A DNA stretch of 64,000 nt, from assembly GCF_003269295.1 (NCBI RefSeq), contig NZ_QLTT01000007.1:372001-436000 (forward strand), read 5' to 3'. This stretch comes from Lentzea atacamensis. GTDB lineage: Bacteria > Actinomycetota > Actinomycetes > Mycobacteriales > Pseudonocardiaceae. Below are positions 25,336 through 35,118 of the stretch, piece after piece (position 1 is the stretch's first letter; the number at the start of each line of letters is the position of its first letter). The position numbers and the translations under genes were made by a program. The notes beneath the pieces were generated by a model. That model was not told the DNA's origin, ran no database searches, and saw only the letters and a program-made list of their open reading frames with translations.

Positions 25336-26247
25336 GTGTCTGGTATGCAACTCGATGGTGTGCTGTTCTTTCCGGTGACCCCGTTCGACACCGAGGGGAA
25401 CATCGCGTTCGACGTGCTGGCTGAGCACGTCAAGCACGGTGTCTCCGCCGGGCCAGGCGCGGTGTTCGTCGCCTGCGGCACCGGCGAGTTCCACGCGTTG
25501 GGGCTGGAGGAGTTCGAGCGTGCGGTGGCCGTCGCGGTCGAGGCGACCGCGGGAAAGGTTCCGGTGTTCGCCGGCGCGGGCGGCTCGGTCGTGGCGACCA
25601 AGGAGTTCGTGCGTGCGGCCGGACGCGCTGGTGCCAACGGCATCCTGCTGCTGCCGCCGTACCTGGTGACCAACCCGGCGGCCGGCCTCGTGCGGTACGT
25701 GGCCGAGGTCGCGGGCGCCACCGAGCTGCCGATCATCGTCTACCAGCGCAACAACGCGCGGTTCACGCCGGAGACCGTCGTCGAGGTCGCGCGGATCCCG
25801 AACGTCGTGGGCTTCAAGGACGGCATCGGCGACCTCGACCAGATGCAGCGCATCGTCCTCTCGGTCCGGGCGGGCGTGGACAAGCCGTTCCAGTTCTTCA
25901 ACGGCCTGCCGACCGCGGAGATGACGCAGCTCGCGTATCGGGGCATCGGCGTCGAGCTGTACTCGTCGGCCGTGTTCTGCTTCGCACCGGAGATCTCGAT
26001 CGGCTTCTACAACGCCGTGCAGGCGGGCGACACCGAGCTCGTGAACCGCTTCCTGCTCGAGTTCTACAAGCCGCTGGTCGAGCTGCGCGACAAGGTTCCC
26101 GGCTACGCCGTCGCCCTGGTGAAGGCCGCGGTGCGCGCGAACGGCCTCGACGTCGGTGGCGTGCGGCCGCCGCTGATCGACCCGGCCGACGAGCACCTCG
26201 CCGCCCTGGACAAGATCATCGCCGCGGGTAAGGCTCTGCTGGCATGA
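25336..26247 (+). CDS. kdgD: 5-dehydro-4-deoxyglucarate dehydratase (DapA family)
   Basis: 303 residues, TIM barrel of the DHDPS/NAL superfamily. Schiff-base Lys161 in GFKDGIGD and Tyr136 in IIVYQRNNA are in place. The FFPVTPFD start and ACGTGEF loop match KdgD, which dehydrates and decarboxylates 5-keto-4-deoxyglucarate to 2,5-dioxopentanoate. GTG directly follows the permease stop; an ATG three codons in is the alternative start. It links glucarate dehydratase and the semialdehyde dehydrogenase of this cluster. Confidence 0.88.
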   Translation: MSGMQLDGVLFFPVTPFDTEGNIAFDVLAEHVKHGVSAGPGAVFVACGTGEFHALGLEEFERAVAVAVEATAGKVPVFAGAGGSVVATKEFVRAAGRAGANGILLLPPYLVTNPAAGLVRYVAEVAGATELPIIVYQRNNARFTPETVVEVARIPNVVGFKDGIGDLDQMQRIVLSVRAGVDKPFQFFNGLPTAEMTQLAYRGIGVELYSSAVFCFAPEISIGFYNAVQAGDTELVNRFLLEFYKPLVELRDKVPGYAVALVKAAVRANGLDVGGVRPPLIDPADEHLAALDKIIAAGKALLA

Positions 26248-27503
26248 AGATCACCGAGATCGTTCTGACGCCGATCGCGTTCCGCGACCCGCCGCTGCTG
26301 AACGCGGCCGGCGTGCACGAGCCGTGGGCGCTGCGCACGATCGTCGAGGTGCACACCGACGAGGGCATCTCCGGGCTGGGGGAGACCTACGGCGACCTCG
26401 GACACCTGGAGCGCTCACGGTCCGTTGTGGACTCTCTGATCGGCCTTGACGTCTTCGCGTTGAACGAGATGCACGCGCGCGTTTCCGCTGTCCTCGGTGG
26501 CAAAACGGGGCTGGACAAGCACGGGCTGACCGGGAACATCACGGCGGAGAGCACTGTCGACCGCGTGTACTCGCCGTTCGAGGTCGCGTGCCTGGACATC
26601 CAGGGCAAGGCGCTCGGTCGTCCGGTGCACGACCTGCTGGGTGGCGCGGTTCGTTCCGCGGTGCCGTACTCCGCCTACCTGTTCTACAAGTGGGACGGGC
26701 ATCCCGGCGCCGAGCCGGACGAGTGGGGCGAGGCGATCGACCCCGCCGGCATCGTGGCGCAGGCCCAGAAGATGATCTCCGAGTACGGCTTCGGGTCGAT
26801 CAAGCTCAAGGGCGGTGTGTTCCCGCCGGAGCAGGAGATCGAGGCGATCCGGGCGCTGCGCGAGGCGTTTCCGGACCACCCGCTGCGGCTGGACCCGAAC
26901 GCGGCCTGGTCGCCCGCGATGTCGCTGAAGGTCGCGGCCGAGCTGGACGGCGTGCTGGAGTACCTGGAGGACCCGACGCCGGAGATCGCCGGGATGGCGG
27001 AGGTGGCCGCGAAGGCGCCGATGCCGTTGGCCACCAACATGTGCGTGGTCGCGTTCGAGCACCTCAAGCCGTCGGTGGAGCAGGACGCCGTGCAGGTGCT
27101 CCTGTCCGACCACCACTACTGGGGCGGTCTGCAGCGGTCTCGTCAGCTGGGCATGATCTGCCAGACGTTCGGCATCGGCCTGTCGATGCACTCGAACTCG
27201 CACCTGGGCATCTCGCTCGCCGCGATGACGCATCTGGCCGCGGCCACGCCGAACCTGAGCTACGCCTGCGACACGCACTACCCGTGGAACGCGGCGGACG
27301 AGGTCGTGGAGCCGGGTGTGCTGTCTTTTGTGGATGGTGCGGTGCCCGTGCCCACGACGCCGGGCCTCGGTGTGTCGCTGGACCGGGACGCGTTGGCGCG
27401 GCTGGCCGAGAACTACGTTCGCTGTGGCATCACCTCGCGTGACGACACGGGCTACATGCAGAAGTTCGACCCCAGTTACGAGAGGAAGCGTCCCCGGTGG
27501 TGA
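26244..27503 (+). CDS. gudD: Glucarate dehydratase (enolase superfamily)
   Basis: 419 residues. Enolase-superfamily residues visible: KLKG (base Lys), LDPNAAW (metal Asp), LEDP (metal Glu), TNMCV, the His-Asp region VLLSDHHYWGG, and SMHSNSHLGIS with the catalytic His. It converts D-glucarate, the product of uronate dehydrogenase on glucuronate, to 5-keto-4-deoxyglucarate. The family also accepts related aldarates. ATGA overlap with kdgD. Confidence 0.9.
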   Translation: MKITEIVLTPIAFRDPPLLNAAGVHEPWALRTIVEVHTDEGISGLGETYGDLGHLERSRSVVDSLIGLDVFALNEMHARVSAVLGGKTGLDKHGLTGNITAESTVDRVYSPFEVACLDIQGKALGRPVHDLLGGAVRSAVPYSAYLFYKWDGHPGAEPDEWGEAIDPAGIVAQAQKMISEYGFGSIKLKGGVFPPEQEIEAIRALREAFPDHPLRLDPNAAWSPAMSLKVAAELDGVLEYLEDPTPEIAGMAEVAAKAPMPLATNMCVVAFEHLKPSVEQDAVQVLLSDHHYWGGLQRSRQLGMICQTFGIGLSMHSNSHLGISLAAMTHLAAATPNLSYACDTHYPWNAADEVVEPGVLSFVDGAVPVPTTPGLGVSLDRDALARLAENYVRCGITSRDDTGYMQKFDPSYERKRPRW

Positions 27504-28627
27504 AGTCGGTTGTCCACGCCTATCCGTGGGACCTGATCGGAGACCCTGACGCCGTTGCGCGGTATCAGGGTCTCGGGGTGGACGCGATCGCTCTCGCCGC
27601 CTCGTACCACACCGTGCGGGCGGCGACCCCGTTGCACCCTCGGCACCGTTTGGTCGACGCACGGCACGCGGCGTTCTACCTGCCGGTCCGGGAAGCGAAC
27701 TTCGGCCGGCTCGTGCCCGCCGAACCGTCCTGGATGGACGGTTCGGACTCGTTCGGCGAGGCGGCCGCCCTGGTTCGCGCGGCCGGGCTTCCGGTGTACG
27801 CGTGGACCGTGCTGACGCACAACTCGCGCCTGGGCGACCTGCACCCGGACGTGACGGTGGTGAACGCGTTCGGCGATCGCTACCCGTACGCGTTGTGCAC
27901 CGCGCAGCCCGACGTCGTCGAGTACACGTCGGTGCTGGTCTCCGAGGTGCTGGAACTCGGTGCTCCGGACGGGATCATCCTGGAGGCCTGCGGGCCGCTG
28001 GGGTTCTTCCACGGCGGTCACCACGAGAAGACCGACGGCACGGACTGGAATCCGGTGCAGCAGAAGCTGTTGTCGCTGTGCTTCTGCTCTGCGTGCACCG
28101 CCCTGTACGCCGACCCGGATGCCCTGCGTGAAGCGGTTCGGACCGGGGTTGATCGCGGCGCTCGCAGCGTGGAGGACGCGCTGGGTGCGCTCGCGGAGGA
28201 CGTTCAGGCCGTGCGCACCGGGGTGGTGCGATCGTTGCGGCAGAAGCTGGTCGGGGAGATCCGTGCTGCCGCGCCTTCGGTCCGGGTCGGCATGCACGTG
28301 ACGGCGGACCCTTGGGGTACCGGGCCGTTCGCCACCGTCGCCGGTGGTGTGGGTGCGGACGTCGACGTGCTGACGACGATGTGCTGGCCCGGTCCCGAGG
28401 CCGCGGTGCCGGGCATCGAGGCTCTGCGCGCCGTTGCTCCGGACACGCGGATCGCCGCGTACGTGCTGGGACTTCCACCGAAGCCCGCGGACGGTGCCGC
28501 GTTGTCGAAGGAGTGGCTGGCTTACCTGGATGCAGGGGTGGAGGAGTTCCACCTCTACCACGGCGGCCTGGCCTCGGCGGCTCGCCTGGAAGCGCTGCGT
28601 GAGGCGGTTGCCGCCGTATCCCGGTAA
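27497..28627 (+). CDS. Unrecognised protein of the uronate operon, possible TIM-barrel hydrolase
   Basis: 376 residues, last gene of the operon, overlapping gudD's stop (start GTG 27497 or 27500). No signal peptide. The order of beta-like stretches (VDAIALAASYH, LPVYAWTVLTHNSR, APDGIILEACG, RVGMHVTADPWGT, VDVLTTMCWPGP, EEFHLYHGGL) suggests a TIM barrel; two acidic residues (ILEA and EEFHLY) could be a retaining pair. LCFCSACTALYADPDALREA carries a Cys pair. By context it may release uronic acids from an imported glycoside inside the cell; this is inference. Confidence 0.6.
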   Translation: MVKSVVHAYPWDLIGDPDAVARYQGLGVDAIALAASYHTVRAATPLHPRHRLVDARHAAFYLPVREANFGRLVPAEPSWMDGSDSFGEAAALVRAAGLPVYAWTVLTHNSRLGDLHPDVTVVNAFGDRYPYALCTAQPDVVEYTSVLVSEVLELGAPDGIILEACGPLGFFHGGHHEKTDGTDWNPVQQKLLSLCFCSACTALYADPDALREAVRTGVDRGARSVEDALGALAEDVQAVRTGVVRSLRQKLVGEIRAAAPSVRVGMHVTADPWGTGPFATVAGGVGADVDVLTTMCWPGPEAAVPGIEALRAVAPDTRIAAYVLGLPPKPADGAALSKEWLAYLDAGVEEFHLYHGGLASAARLEALREAVAAVSR

Positions 28628-28680
28628 CTGTGAAGCGAACTCACTGCAACCCGTTGTGAGCGCGGTTCCGTCCTCTGACC

Positions 28681-29151
28681 ATGAGGCACATTGGAACCGT
28701 AGTTGGCACTGGCGTCCTGCTGCTGGTGGTTTCCGCTTGCGGCAGTGCGCAGAACGCGGGCACTGGGGCAGGTGGCGGTCCGACGTTGCCGACCGCCACC
28801 TCGTCCTCCGAGGTGCCGCCGGGCATCGCGCCCGGAGAGATTCCGCCGGACGGCAAACCGGTGACTAAGCTGGACACCACCGCTTTGCCCTCGGAGTACC
28901 CGCGCACTGTGTGGACACAGGGCGATGGGAAGACCGTCGGTGTCATCGGCCAGGAGGGCGGCTGCGGGAAGGCCAGCGCGTCCGTGCTGGAGCAGTCGGC
29001 TTCCGTGGTGAAGATCGAGCTCGTCGAGACGCTTCCGCTGACCAAGCAGGCGTGCACCATGGACATCCGCTTCCCTCCGCTGACGGTGCAGCTCGCGGAG
29101 CCACTCGGTGAGCGCACGGTCGCGTTGACGTCGCGGCAGGAACAGAAGTAG
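28681..29151 (+). CDS. Small lipoprotein, paralogue 1
   Basis: 156 residues: signal peptide, lipobox VVSAC (Cys near 20), Pro/Ser/Thr-rich linker to about residue 60, then a compact beta domain with two Cys (EGGCGKASASV ... KQACTMDIRFPPLTVQL) that may form a disulphide. The next gene encodes a protein of the same layout. Actinobacterial proteins with this ending are of unknown function. Confidence 0.7.
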   Translation: MRHIGTVVGTGVLLLVVSACGSAQNAGTGAGGGPTLPTATSSSEVPPGIAPGEIPPDGKPVTKLDTTALPSEYPRTVWTQGDGKTVGVIGQEGGCGKASASVLEQSASVVKIELVETLPLTKQACTMDIRFPPLTVQLAEPLGERTVALTSRQEQK

Positions 29152-29167
29152 ACCTCCTCCCCACGGT

Positions 29168-29198
29168 GCCCGGTCGGCTTCTGCCCCGCCGGCCGGGC
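29168..29198 (+). terminator. Hairpin between the two lipoprotein genes
   Basis: 11-bp stem with one T-G pair (GCCCGGTCGGC / GCCGGCCGGGC) and a 9-base loop, 17 bases after the first lipoprotein stop. Confidence 0.55.
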
Positions 29199-29248
29199 AT
29201 CTCTCTTCCTCACCTGGCCCCTTGGCCCGCTTTGCAAGGATGGTGCGC

Positions 29249-29773
29249 ATGAGACACGTCGTCGCTGCCGTTGCTCTCGCCGCCGTGCTGGCCGGCTGCT
29301 CGTCCGGCACGCAGTCCGGCGCGCCCGGATCCGGCTCGTCCAGCGGCGCGCCCACGTCGGGCACGTCCACTCCGTCGACGCCTGGTTCCTCCGGCGTGAA
29401 CCCGACGGCCCCGGCCCAGCCTCCGGTCTCGATCTCGGAGGAGAAGCCGGTCGTCCCGCCCAACGTCACGCCGGTGCCCAAGGAGAAGGTCGACACGACA
29501 TCGTTGTCAGACACCTACCGGGACGAGGCCTACGTCTTCGGCGACGGCCGTGACATCGAAGTCTTCGGTGTGGGCGGCGGCTGCAAGGAGGCGCGTGCCG
29601 AGGTGTCCGGCCAGTCCGCCGACCTCGTGCAGATCACGCTGGTCACGATCACCAAGCAGCCTCCGGGGACGATGTGCACCCAGGAGATCCGCCAGGTGCC
29701 GCTGACCGTCCGGCTCGACGCGCCGCTCGGTGACCGGCGTCTGGTGCTGGAAGCACGCGAGGAGACCGGATGA
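29249..29773 (+). CDS. Small lipoprotein, paralogue 2
   Basis: 174 residues. Signal peptide with LAGC lipobox, long Ser/Gly/Thr/Pro linker, then a beta domain (GGGCKEARAEVSGQSADLV ... CTQEIRQVPLTVRLDAPLG) matching the preceding lipoprotein residue by residue around its two Cys. A tandem duplication separated by a hairpin. ATG 29249 preferred: AAGGA lies 8 bases upstream and translation from here gives a normal signal peptide. Confidence 0.7.
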   Translation: MRHVVAAVALAAVLAGCSSGTQSGAPGSGSSSGAPTSGTSTPSTPGSSGVNPTAPAQPPVSISEEKPVVPPNVTPVPKEKVDTTSLSDTYRDEAYVFGDGRDIEVFGVGGGCKEARAEVSGQSADLVQITLVTITKQPPGTMCTQEIRQVPLTVRLDAPLGDRRLVLEAREETG

Positions 29774-29784
29774 GGATGAGACAC

Positions 29785-29794
29785 TGATATATGG
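29785..29794 (+). repeat. AT-rich decamer variant TGATATATGG over a start codon
   Basis: One mismatch from the repeated TGATATATCG; it overlaps the ATG (29791) of the hydrolase gene. Confidence 0.5.
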
Positions 29795-30591
29795 ATCTTC
29801 AACTGGGGGAGCGGCGGCTCCACGTGTACGACGTCGGCGACGGTGTGCCGGTGTTCTGGCATCACGGCACGCCGAATCTGGGACTGCCTCCGGAGCCGTT
29901 GTACCGTCCAGGCGTGCGCTGGGTGTCCTACGACCGTCCTGGCTACGGTCGACGGTCGACGGCGGTGCCAGGCAGAACGGTGGCGTCGGCGGCGGCTGAT
30001 ATATCGCATATCGCTGACGCGCTCGGTATCGAGAAGTTCGCGGTCTTCGGCCACTCAGGCGGCGCACCACACGCCCTCGCGTGCGCCGCCTTGTTGCCGG
30101 ACCGCGTGACCGCCGTGGTCGCCGGTGCCTCCCTGGCGCCGTTCGGCGCGGAGGGCCTCGACTGGTTCGCCGGGATGATCGCCTCGGGCGAGGCGTCCCT
30201 GCGGGCGGCTGCCGCGGGCCGTGCGGCGAAGGAAGCGCACGAGGCTTCGGGCGTTCCCTACGACCCGGAGTTCACACCCGCGGACCTCGCGGCGCTGGAC
30301 GGCCCGTGGTCGTGGTTCGGCAAGGTCGTCGGGCCCGCGCTGGAGGACGGCCCCGGACCGTTGATCGACGACGACCTCGCCTACGTCACGCCGTGGGGCT
30401 TCGACGCGGCGTCGATCCGGGTGCCGGTCCTGCTGCTGCACGGGGAACGCGACGGCATCGTTCCCGCCTCGCACAGCCGCTGGCTCGCTTCCCGGATCCC
30501 CGGCGCCGAACTCCGGCTGACCCCGGACGACGGCCACATCTCAGTGCTGAACCACGCCGCCGCTGCCCTCGAGTGGGCCGTCAGACGTTGA
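29791..30591 (+). CDS. Alpha/beta-hydrolase
   Basis: 266 residues. Nucleophile elbow GHSGGAPHA (Ser near residue 92), acid in LLLHGERDGIVP, catalytic His in DDGHISVL, and the oxyanion HHGTPN. Close to small esterase/haloperoxidase-like hydrolases; substrate unknown. The start codon lies in a copy of the AT-rich decamer, and a second, exact copy lies inside the gene (29997-30006, codons with rare ATA), hinting at control by a DNA-binding protein. The last 11 bases overlap the convergent acetyltransferase remnant. Confidence 0.8.
   Translation: MDLQLGERRLHVYDVGDGVPVFWHHGTPNLGLPPEPLYRPGVRWVSYDRPGYGRRSTAVPGRTVASAAADISHIADALGIEKFAVFGHSGGAPHALACAALLPDRVTAVVAGASLAPFGAEGLDWFAGMIASGEASLRAAAAGRAAKEAHEASGVPYDPEFTPADLAALDGPWSWFGKVVGPALEDGPGPLIDDDLAYVTPWGFDAASIRVPVLLLHGERDGIVPASHSRWLASRIPGAELRLTPDDGHISVLNHAAAALEWAVRR
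29997..30006 (+). repeat. AT-rich decamer TGATATATCG, copy 3 (inside a gene)
   Basis: Exact copy within the hydrolase coding region, followed by CATATCG. It forces an Ile ATA codon, rare in such DNA. Confidence 0.6.
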
Positions 30592-31376
30592 GTGCCCAGC
30601 GCACGTACCGCATCTTCGGTGTGAAGCCGGCCTTCGCTACGATCGACGGTGTCCGGCCGGCGCTCTCCACGCTCAGGCTGGCGTCGTCGTAGCCCTGCTC
30701 GGCGGCGGCCTGCAGCGCGTGCCCGAGCAACGCGCTAGCGACACCTCGCTTCCGGTACTCCGGGACCGTTCCGACGACCATGAAGTGCGCGTTGCGGATG
30801 CCCGTGGCCGCGGTGTCGGCTTCCCAGTGCACGGTGACCAGGACGCCCGCGGGAGCGCCGTTCGCCGCGTCGCGGACCAGGAAGCCGACCTCTGGCTGGA
30901 ACGTCTGGTTGGTGATCTTGTTCTGCCAGTGGTCTGCGGGCATCGGCGCCGCACCCCAGTAGTCCTGGTACGAGGCGTTGCGGGCCAGCCGGAAGTCATC
31001 GTCGCCGTCGGGTGACCACGGCTCGATCAGCAGCCCGTCGGGGATCGCAACGGGCTGCAGGTCGCTGAGCGGGTGCTCCATGTGCTCGTAGTAGCGGACC
31101 GGTGCGAAGCCTTGTGAGGACGTCGACGACGAGCTTCGATGCCTGGTGATTCCGCTCGTGCACGACCTTCGCCTTCATGAAGCCGACCATCACGTCGCCG
31201 TCGAACGCGGCGAGACTCGCGCGCTCCAGATCCGCGTAGGGATCGATCAGTTCGGTGAGGGTGTCTTCCGCCGTGTAGTTCTCGCCGATCTTGTCAACGG
31301 TTTCGATGACGTTGAGGAGGTCGGCGGACGACTGGGTGTCCTCGCTGGTCAGCGGCCGCCAGGTGAGCTTTCGCAC
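30581..31376 (-). pseudogene. Frameshifted tandem GNAT acetyltransferase
   Basis: Two frames carry parts of one protein. The first (start 31376, MRKLTWRPLTSEDTQSSADL) runs to about 31105; beyond it the homologous continuation (GFAPVRYYEHMEHPLSDLQP) is in another frame and goes on to a good C-terminal GNAT domain (VVGTVPEYRKRGVASALLGHAL) ending at 30581. The first GNAT domain also lacks its acetyl-CoA loop, suggesting an internal deletion after MVGFMKAKVVHE. An ORF from 31081 (166 residues) could still give a single functional GNAT domain. Relatives include mycothiol-synthase-like double GNAT proteins. Confidence 0.7.
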
Positions 31377-31460
31377 GCGGCCGACCGTAGCGGCGCGCGT
31401 GCGGGACTGTCGTCAGAGTTTCCCGGCCGGCCGCGCGGGCCGGCCGGGAAGTCTCTCCAG

Positions 31461-33125
<1,665 letters not shown>

Positions 33126-33456
33126 AGCTCCAACGGTGTGCAGTTCGGATCAGAAAACCGTACCGCCATCAAAGGGACGTGCTGATGTGATCCCCGACCA
33201 CCGTGGTCAAAAGCACGGAGCCCTCGGGGGTCTGGGGGTCGTCCCCCGGAAGACACACCTTCCGGCGCTCCGGCGAGCGCGTTCTGCGAGCAGGGCTGCC
33301 GAAAGACGGAAGGCCGGGGCAGCCCCCGGCTGCCCCGACCTTCCTTCGTGTGCGACTTCCGACTCTCGACGGGCGTCGCGTGGCTTGGTAACGCCCGACC
33401 GTGCCGTGAGTTGAGTCACAAGTCAATACTGCCGGACGGGTGAGATCCGACCGTGA
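33126..33456. other. Intergenic region between fumarase and sigB
   Basis: 331 bases without a convincing gene; ORFs on both strands here are composition artefacts. It contains a C/G-rich inverted stretch around 33225-33265 (GGGGGTC...GTCCCCC) and the strong hairpin at 33308-33344. Confidence 0.6.
33308..33344 (-). terminator. Terminator hairpin downstream of sigB
   Basis: Arms GGAAGG-C-CGGGGCAGCC and GGCTGCCCCG-A-CCTTCC with a 3-base loop; 16 pairs with one mismatch. It lies 113 bases past the sigB stop. Confidence 0.65.
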
Positions 33457-34443
33457 CTACGAGGCGTACGCGCGCAGCTTCGCGGCGCGTTCACCCTGGC
33501 GCAGCTTCGACATGACCTCGCGCTCGATCTGCCGCACCCGCTCCCGCGACAACCCGAACCGCTTGCCGATCTGGTCCAGCGTGCGGGGCTGACCGTCCTC
33601 GAGGCCGTAGCGCAGCCGGATCACGGCCTGCTCGCGCGGCTCGAGGGTCGCCAGCACGCGGCGCAGGTCGTCCTGCAGCAGTCCGGAGATGACGGCGCTC
33701 TCGGCGTCGGTCGCGTCCGAGTCCTCGATGAAGTCACCGAGGGGAGCGTCCTCCTCCGTGCCGACCGGCATGTCCAGCGATACCGGGTCACGAGCGTGGT
33801 CGAGCAGGTCGGCGACCTTGTCGATGGACAGGCCCGACTCCTTCGCGAGCTCCTCGTGCGTCGCCTCGCGGCCGAGCGTCTGGTGCAGGTCGCGCTTGAT
33901 CCGCGCGAGCTTGTTCACCTGCTCGACGAGGTGGACGGGGAGGCGGATGGTGCGGCCCTGGTCGGCCATGCCGCGGGTGATGGCCTGGCGGATCCACCAC
34001 GTCGCGTAGGTCGAGAACTTGAAGCCCTTGGTGTAGTCGAACTTCTCGACCGCGCGGATCAGGCCCAGGTTGCCCTCCTGGATCAGGTCCAGCAGCGGCA
34101 TGCCGCGGCCCGTGTAGCGCTTGGCGAGCGACACGACGAGGCGCAGGTTGGCCTTGAGCAGGTGGTCCTTGGCCCGGCGGCCGTCGCGGACGAGTTCCCC
34201 CAGCTCTTCGCGGCGGGTGGGCGTGAGGCGCTTGGCCGTCTCCATGACGTGCTGCGCGAACACACCGGCCTCGATGCGCTTGGCGAGCTCCACCTCCTCC
34301 TCTGCCGTGAGGAGCGCGGTCTTGCCGATTCCGTTCAGGTAGACTCGAACCAGGTCGGCTGCTGGACCCTGGGCGTCGAGGTCGTGGTCGACGACGGGCG
34401 TGTTCTCTCCGACTTCACGGTCGGAGATCCTCGTGACGGTCAT
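33457..34443 (-). CDS. sigB: RNA polymerase sigma factor SigB (primary-like)
   Basis: 328 residues, close to mycobacterial SigB over its full length ([20 protein letters not shown] at the start, [18 protein letters not shown] at the end). Regions 1.2, 2 ([14 protein letters not shown]), 3 and 4 (helix-turn-helix [19 protein letters not shown]) are complete; no long region 1.1, unlike RpoD at 52.4 kb. SigB serves stress and stationary-phase transcription. An ECF-type promoter lies about 144 bases upstream. ATG preceded by GGGAGG. Confidence 0.92.
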   Translation of the reverse strand: MTVTRISDREVGENTPVVDHDLDAQGPAADLVRVYLNGIGKTALLTAEEEVELAKRIEAGVFAQHVMETAKRLTPTRREELGELVRDGRRAKDHLLKANLRLVVSLAKRYTGRGMPLLDLIQEGNLGLIRAVEKFDYTKGFKFSTYATWWIRQAITRGMADQGRTIRLPVHLVEQVNKLARIKRDLHQTLGREATHEELAKESGLSIDKVADLLDHARDPVSLDMPVGTEEDAPLGDFIEDSDATDAESAVISGLLQDDLRRVLATLEPREQAVIRLRYGLEDGQPRTLDQIGKRFGLSRERVRQIEREVMSKLRQGERAAKLRAYAS

Positions 34444-34586
34444 GGATCTCCCTCCCCCTGCTGCGGGCGACGCTGCTGCCGGTCAGGACAGTCGCGCGTG
34501 GCGGTCAAGGCGGCGCGGCGCTGCGCCCTGGTTGCCGGTTGCGGCGGGCCCGCTCGGGATCCCATCGCTAGCTGGCTGATACCTGG

Positions 34587-34615
34587 GTAACGAAGACGAT
34601 TCCGAATTCGTTCCC
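34587..34615 (-). promoter_or_regulatory. ECF-type (SigE/SigH-like) promoter of sigB
   Basis: On the minus strand GGGAAC (34615-34610), 17 bases, then CGTTAC (34592-34587). This matches the GGGAAC-N17-CGTT consensus of SigE/SigH-dependent promoters, which drive sigB in mycobacteria. Confidence 0.65.
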
Positions 34616-34692
34616 GACTTCCTGACCTGAAGACGTCACCGCTGTCACAGCGGTTGCGCGACTAATCTGAGGATTGGCTGAGAACCCTTTAC

Positions 34693-35118
34693 TCAGACGT
34701 CGATGAGCACGGTGAACGGGCCGTCGTTCACGCTCCGCACCTTCATCTCGGCCCTGAATCGTCCTGTTTCGACCCGCGCGCCCTTTTGGCGGAGTTCCTG
34801 TACGACGGCGTTCACCAAGGGTTCCGCGTGCTCGGGCCGCGCGGCCGCCGTCCAGGACGGACGGCGGCCCTTCCGCGTGTCCCCGTAGAGGGTGAACTGG
34901 CTGACGACCAGCAACGGAGCGCCGGTCGACTCGCATGACTGCTCGTCATCGAGGATGCGCAGACCGTGCAGCTTCTGCGCCATTTTGCGAGCGTGCTCGG
35001 CCGTGTCCTCGTGATGGACGCCGAGCAGCACCAGCAATCCGGGTTCGTCGATCGCGCCGACGATCTTGCCTTCGACTTCGACGCTCGCTTCTGTGACGCG
35101 CGCCACAACCGCTTTCAC
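34693..35118 (-). CDS. dtd: D-aminoacyl-tRNA deacylase
   Basis: 141 residues, full length. Signature SQFTLYGDTRKGRRPSW and C-terminal NDGPFTVLIDV (the Gly-Pro cross-subunit motif) are exact for DTD. It removes D-amino acids from mischarged tRNA in the cytoplasm. The ATG overlaps the stop of the upstream methyltransferase by four bases. Confidence 0.95.
   Translation of the reverse strand: MKAVVARVTEASVEVEGKIVGAIDEPGLLVLLGVHHEDTAEHARKMAQKLHGLRILDDEQSCESTGAPLLVVSQFTLYGDTRKGRRPSWTAAARPEHAEPLVNAVVQELRQKGARVETGRFRAEMKVRSVNDGPFTVLIDV

Noticed and set aside
33169-33426. Several overlapping ORFs on both strands between fumarase and sigB
   Set aside because: No ribosome site, no codon bias, and a strong hairpin lies in the middle.
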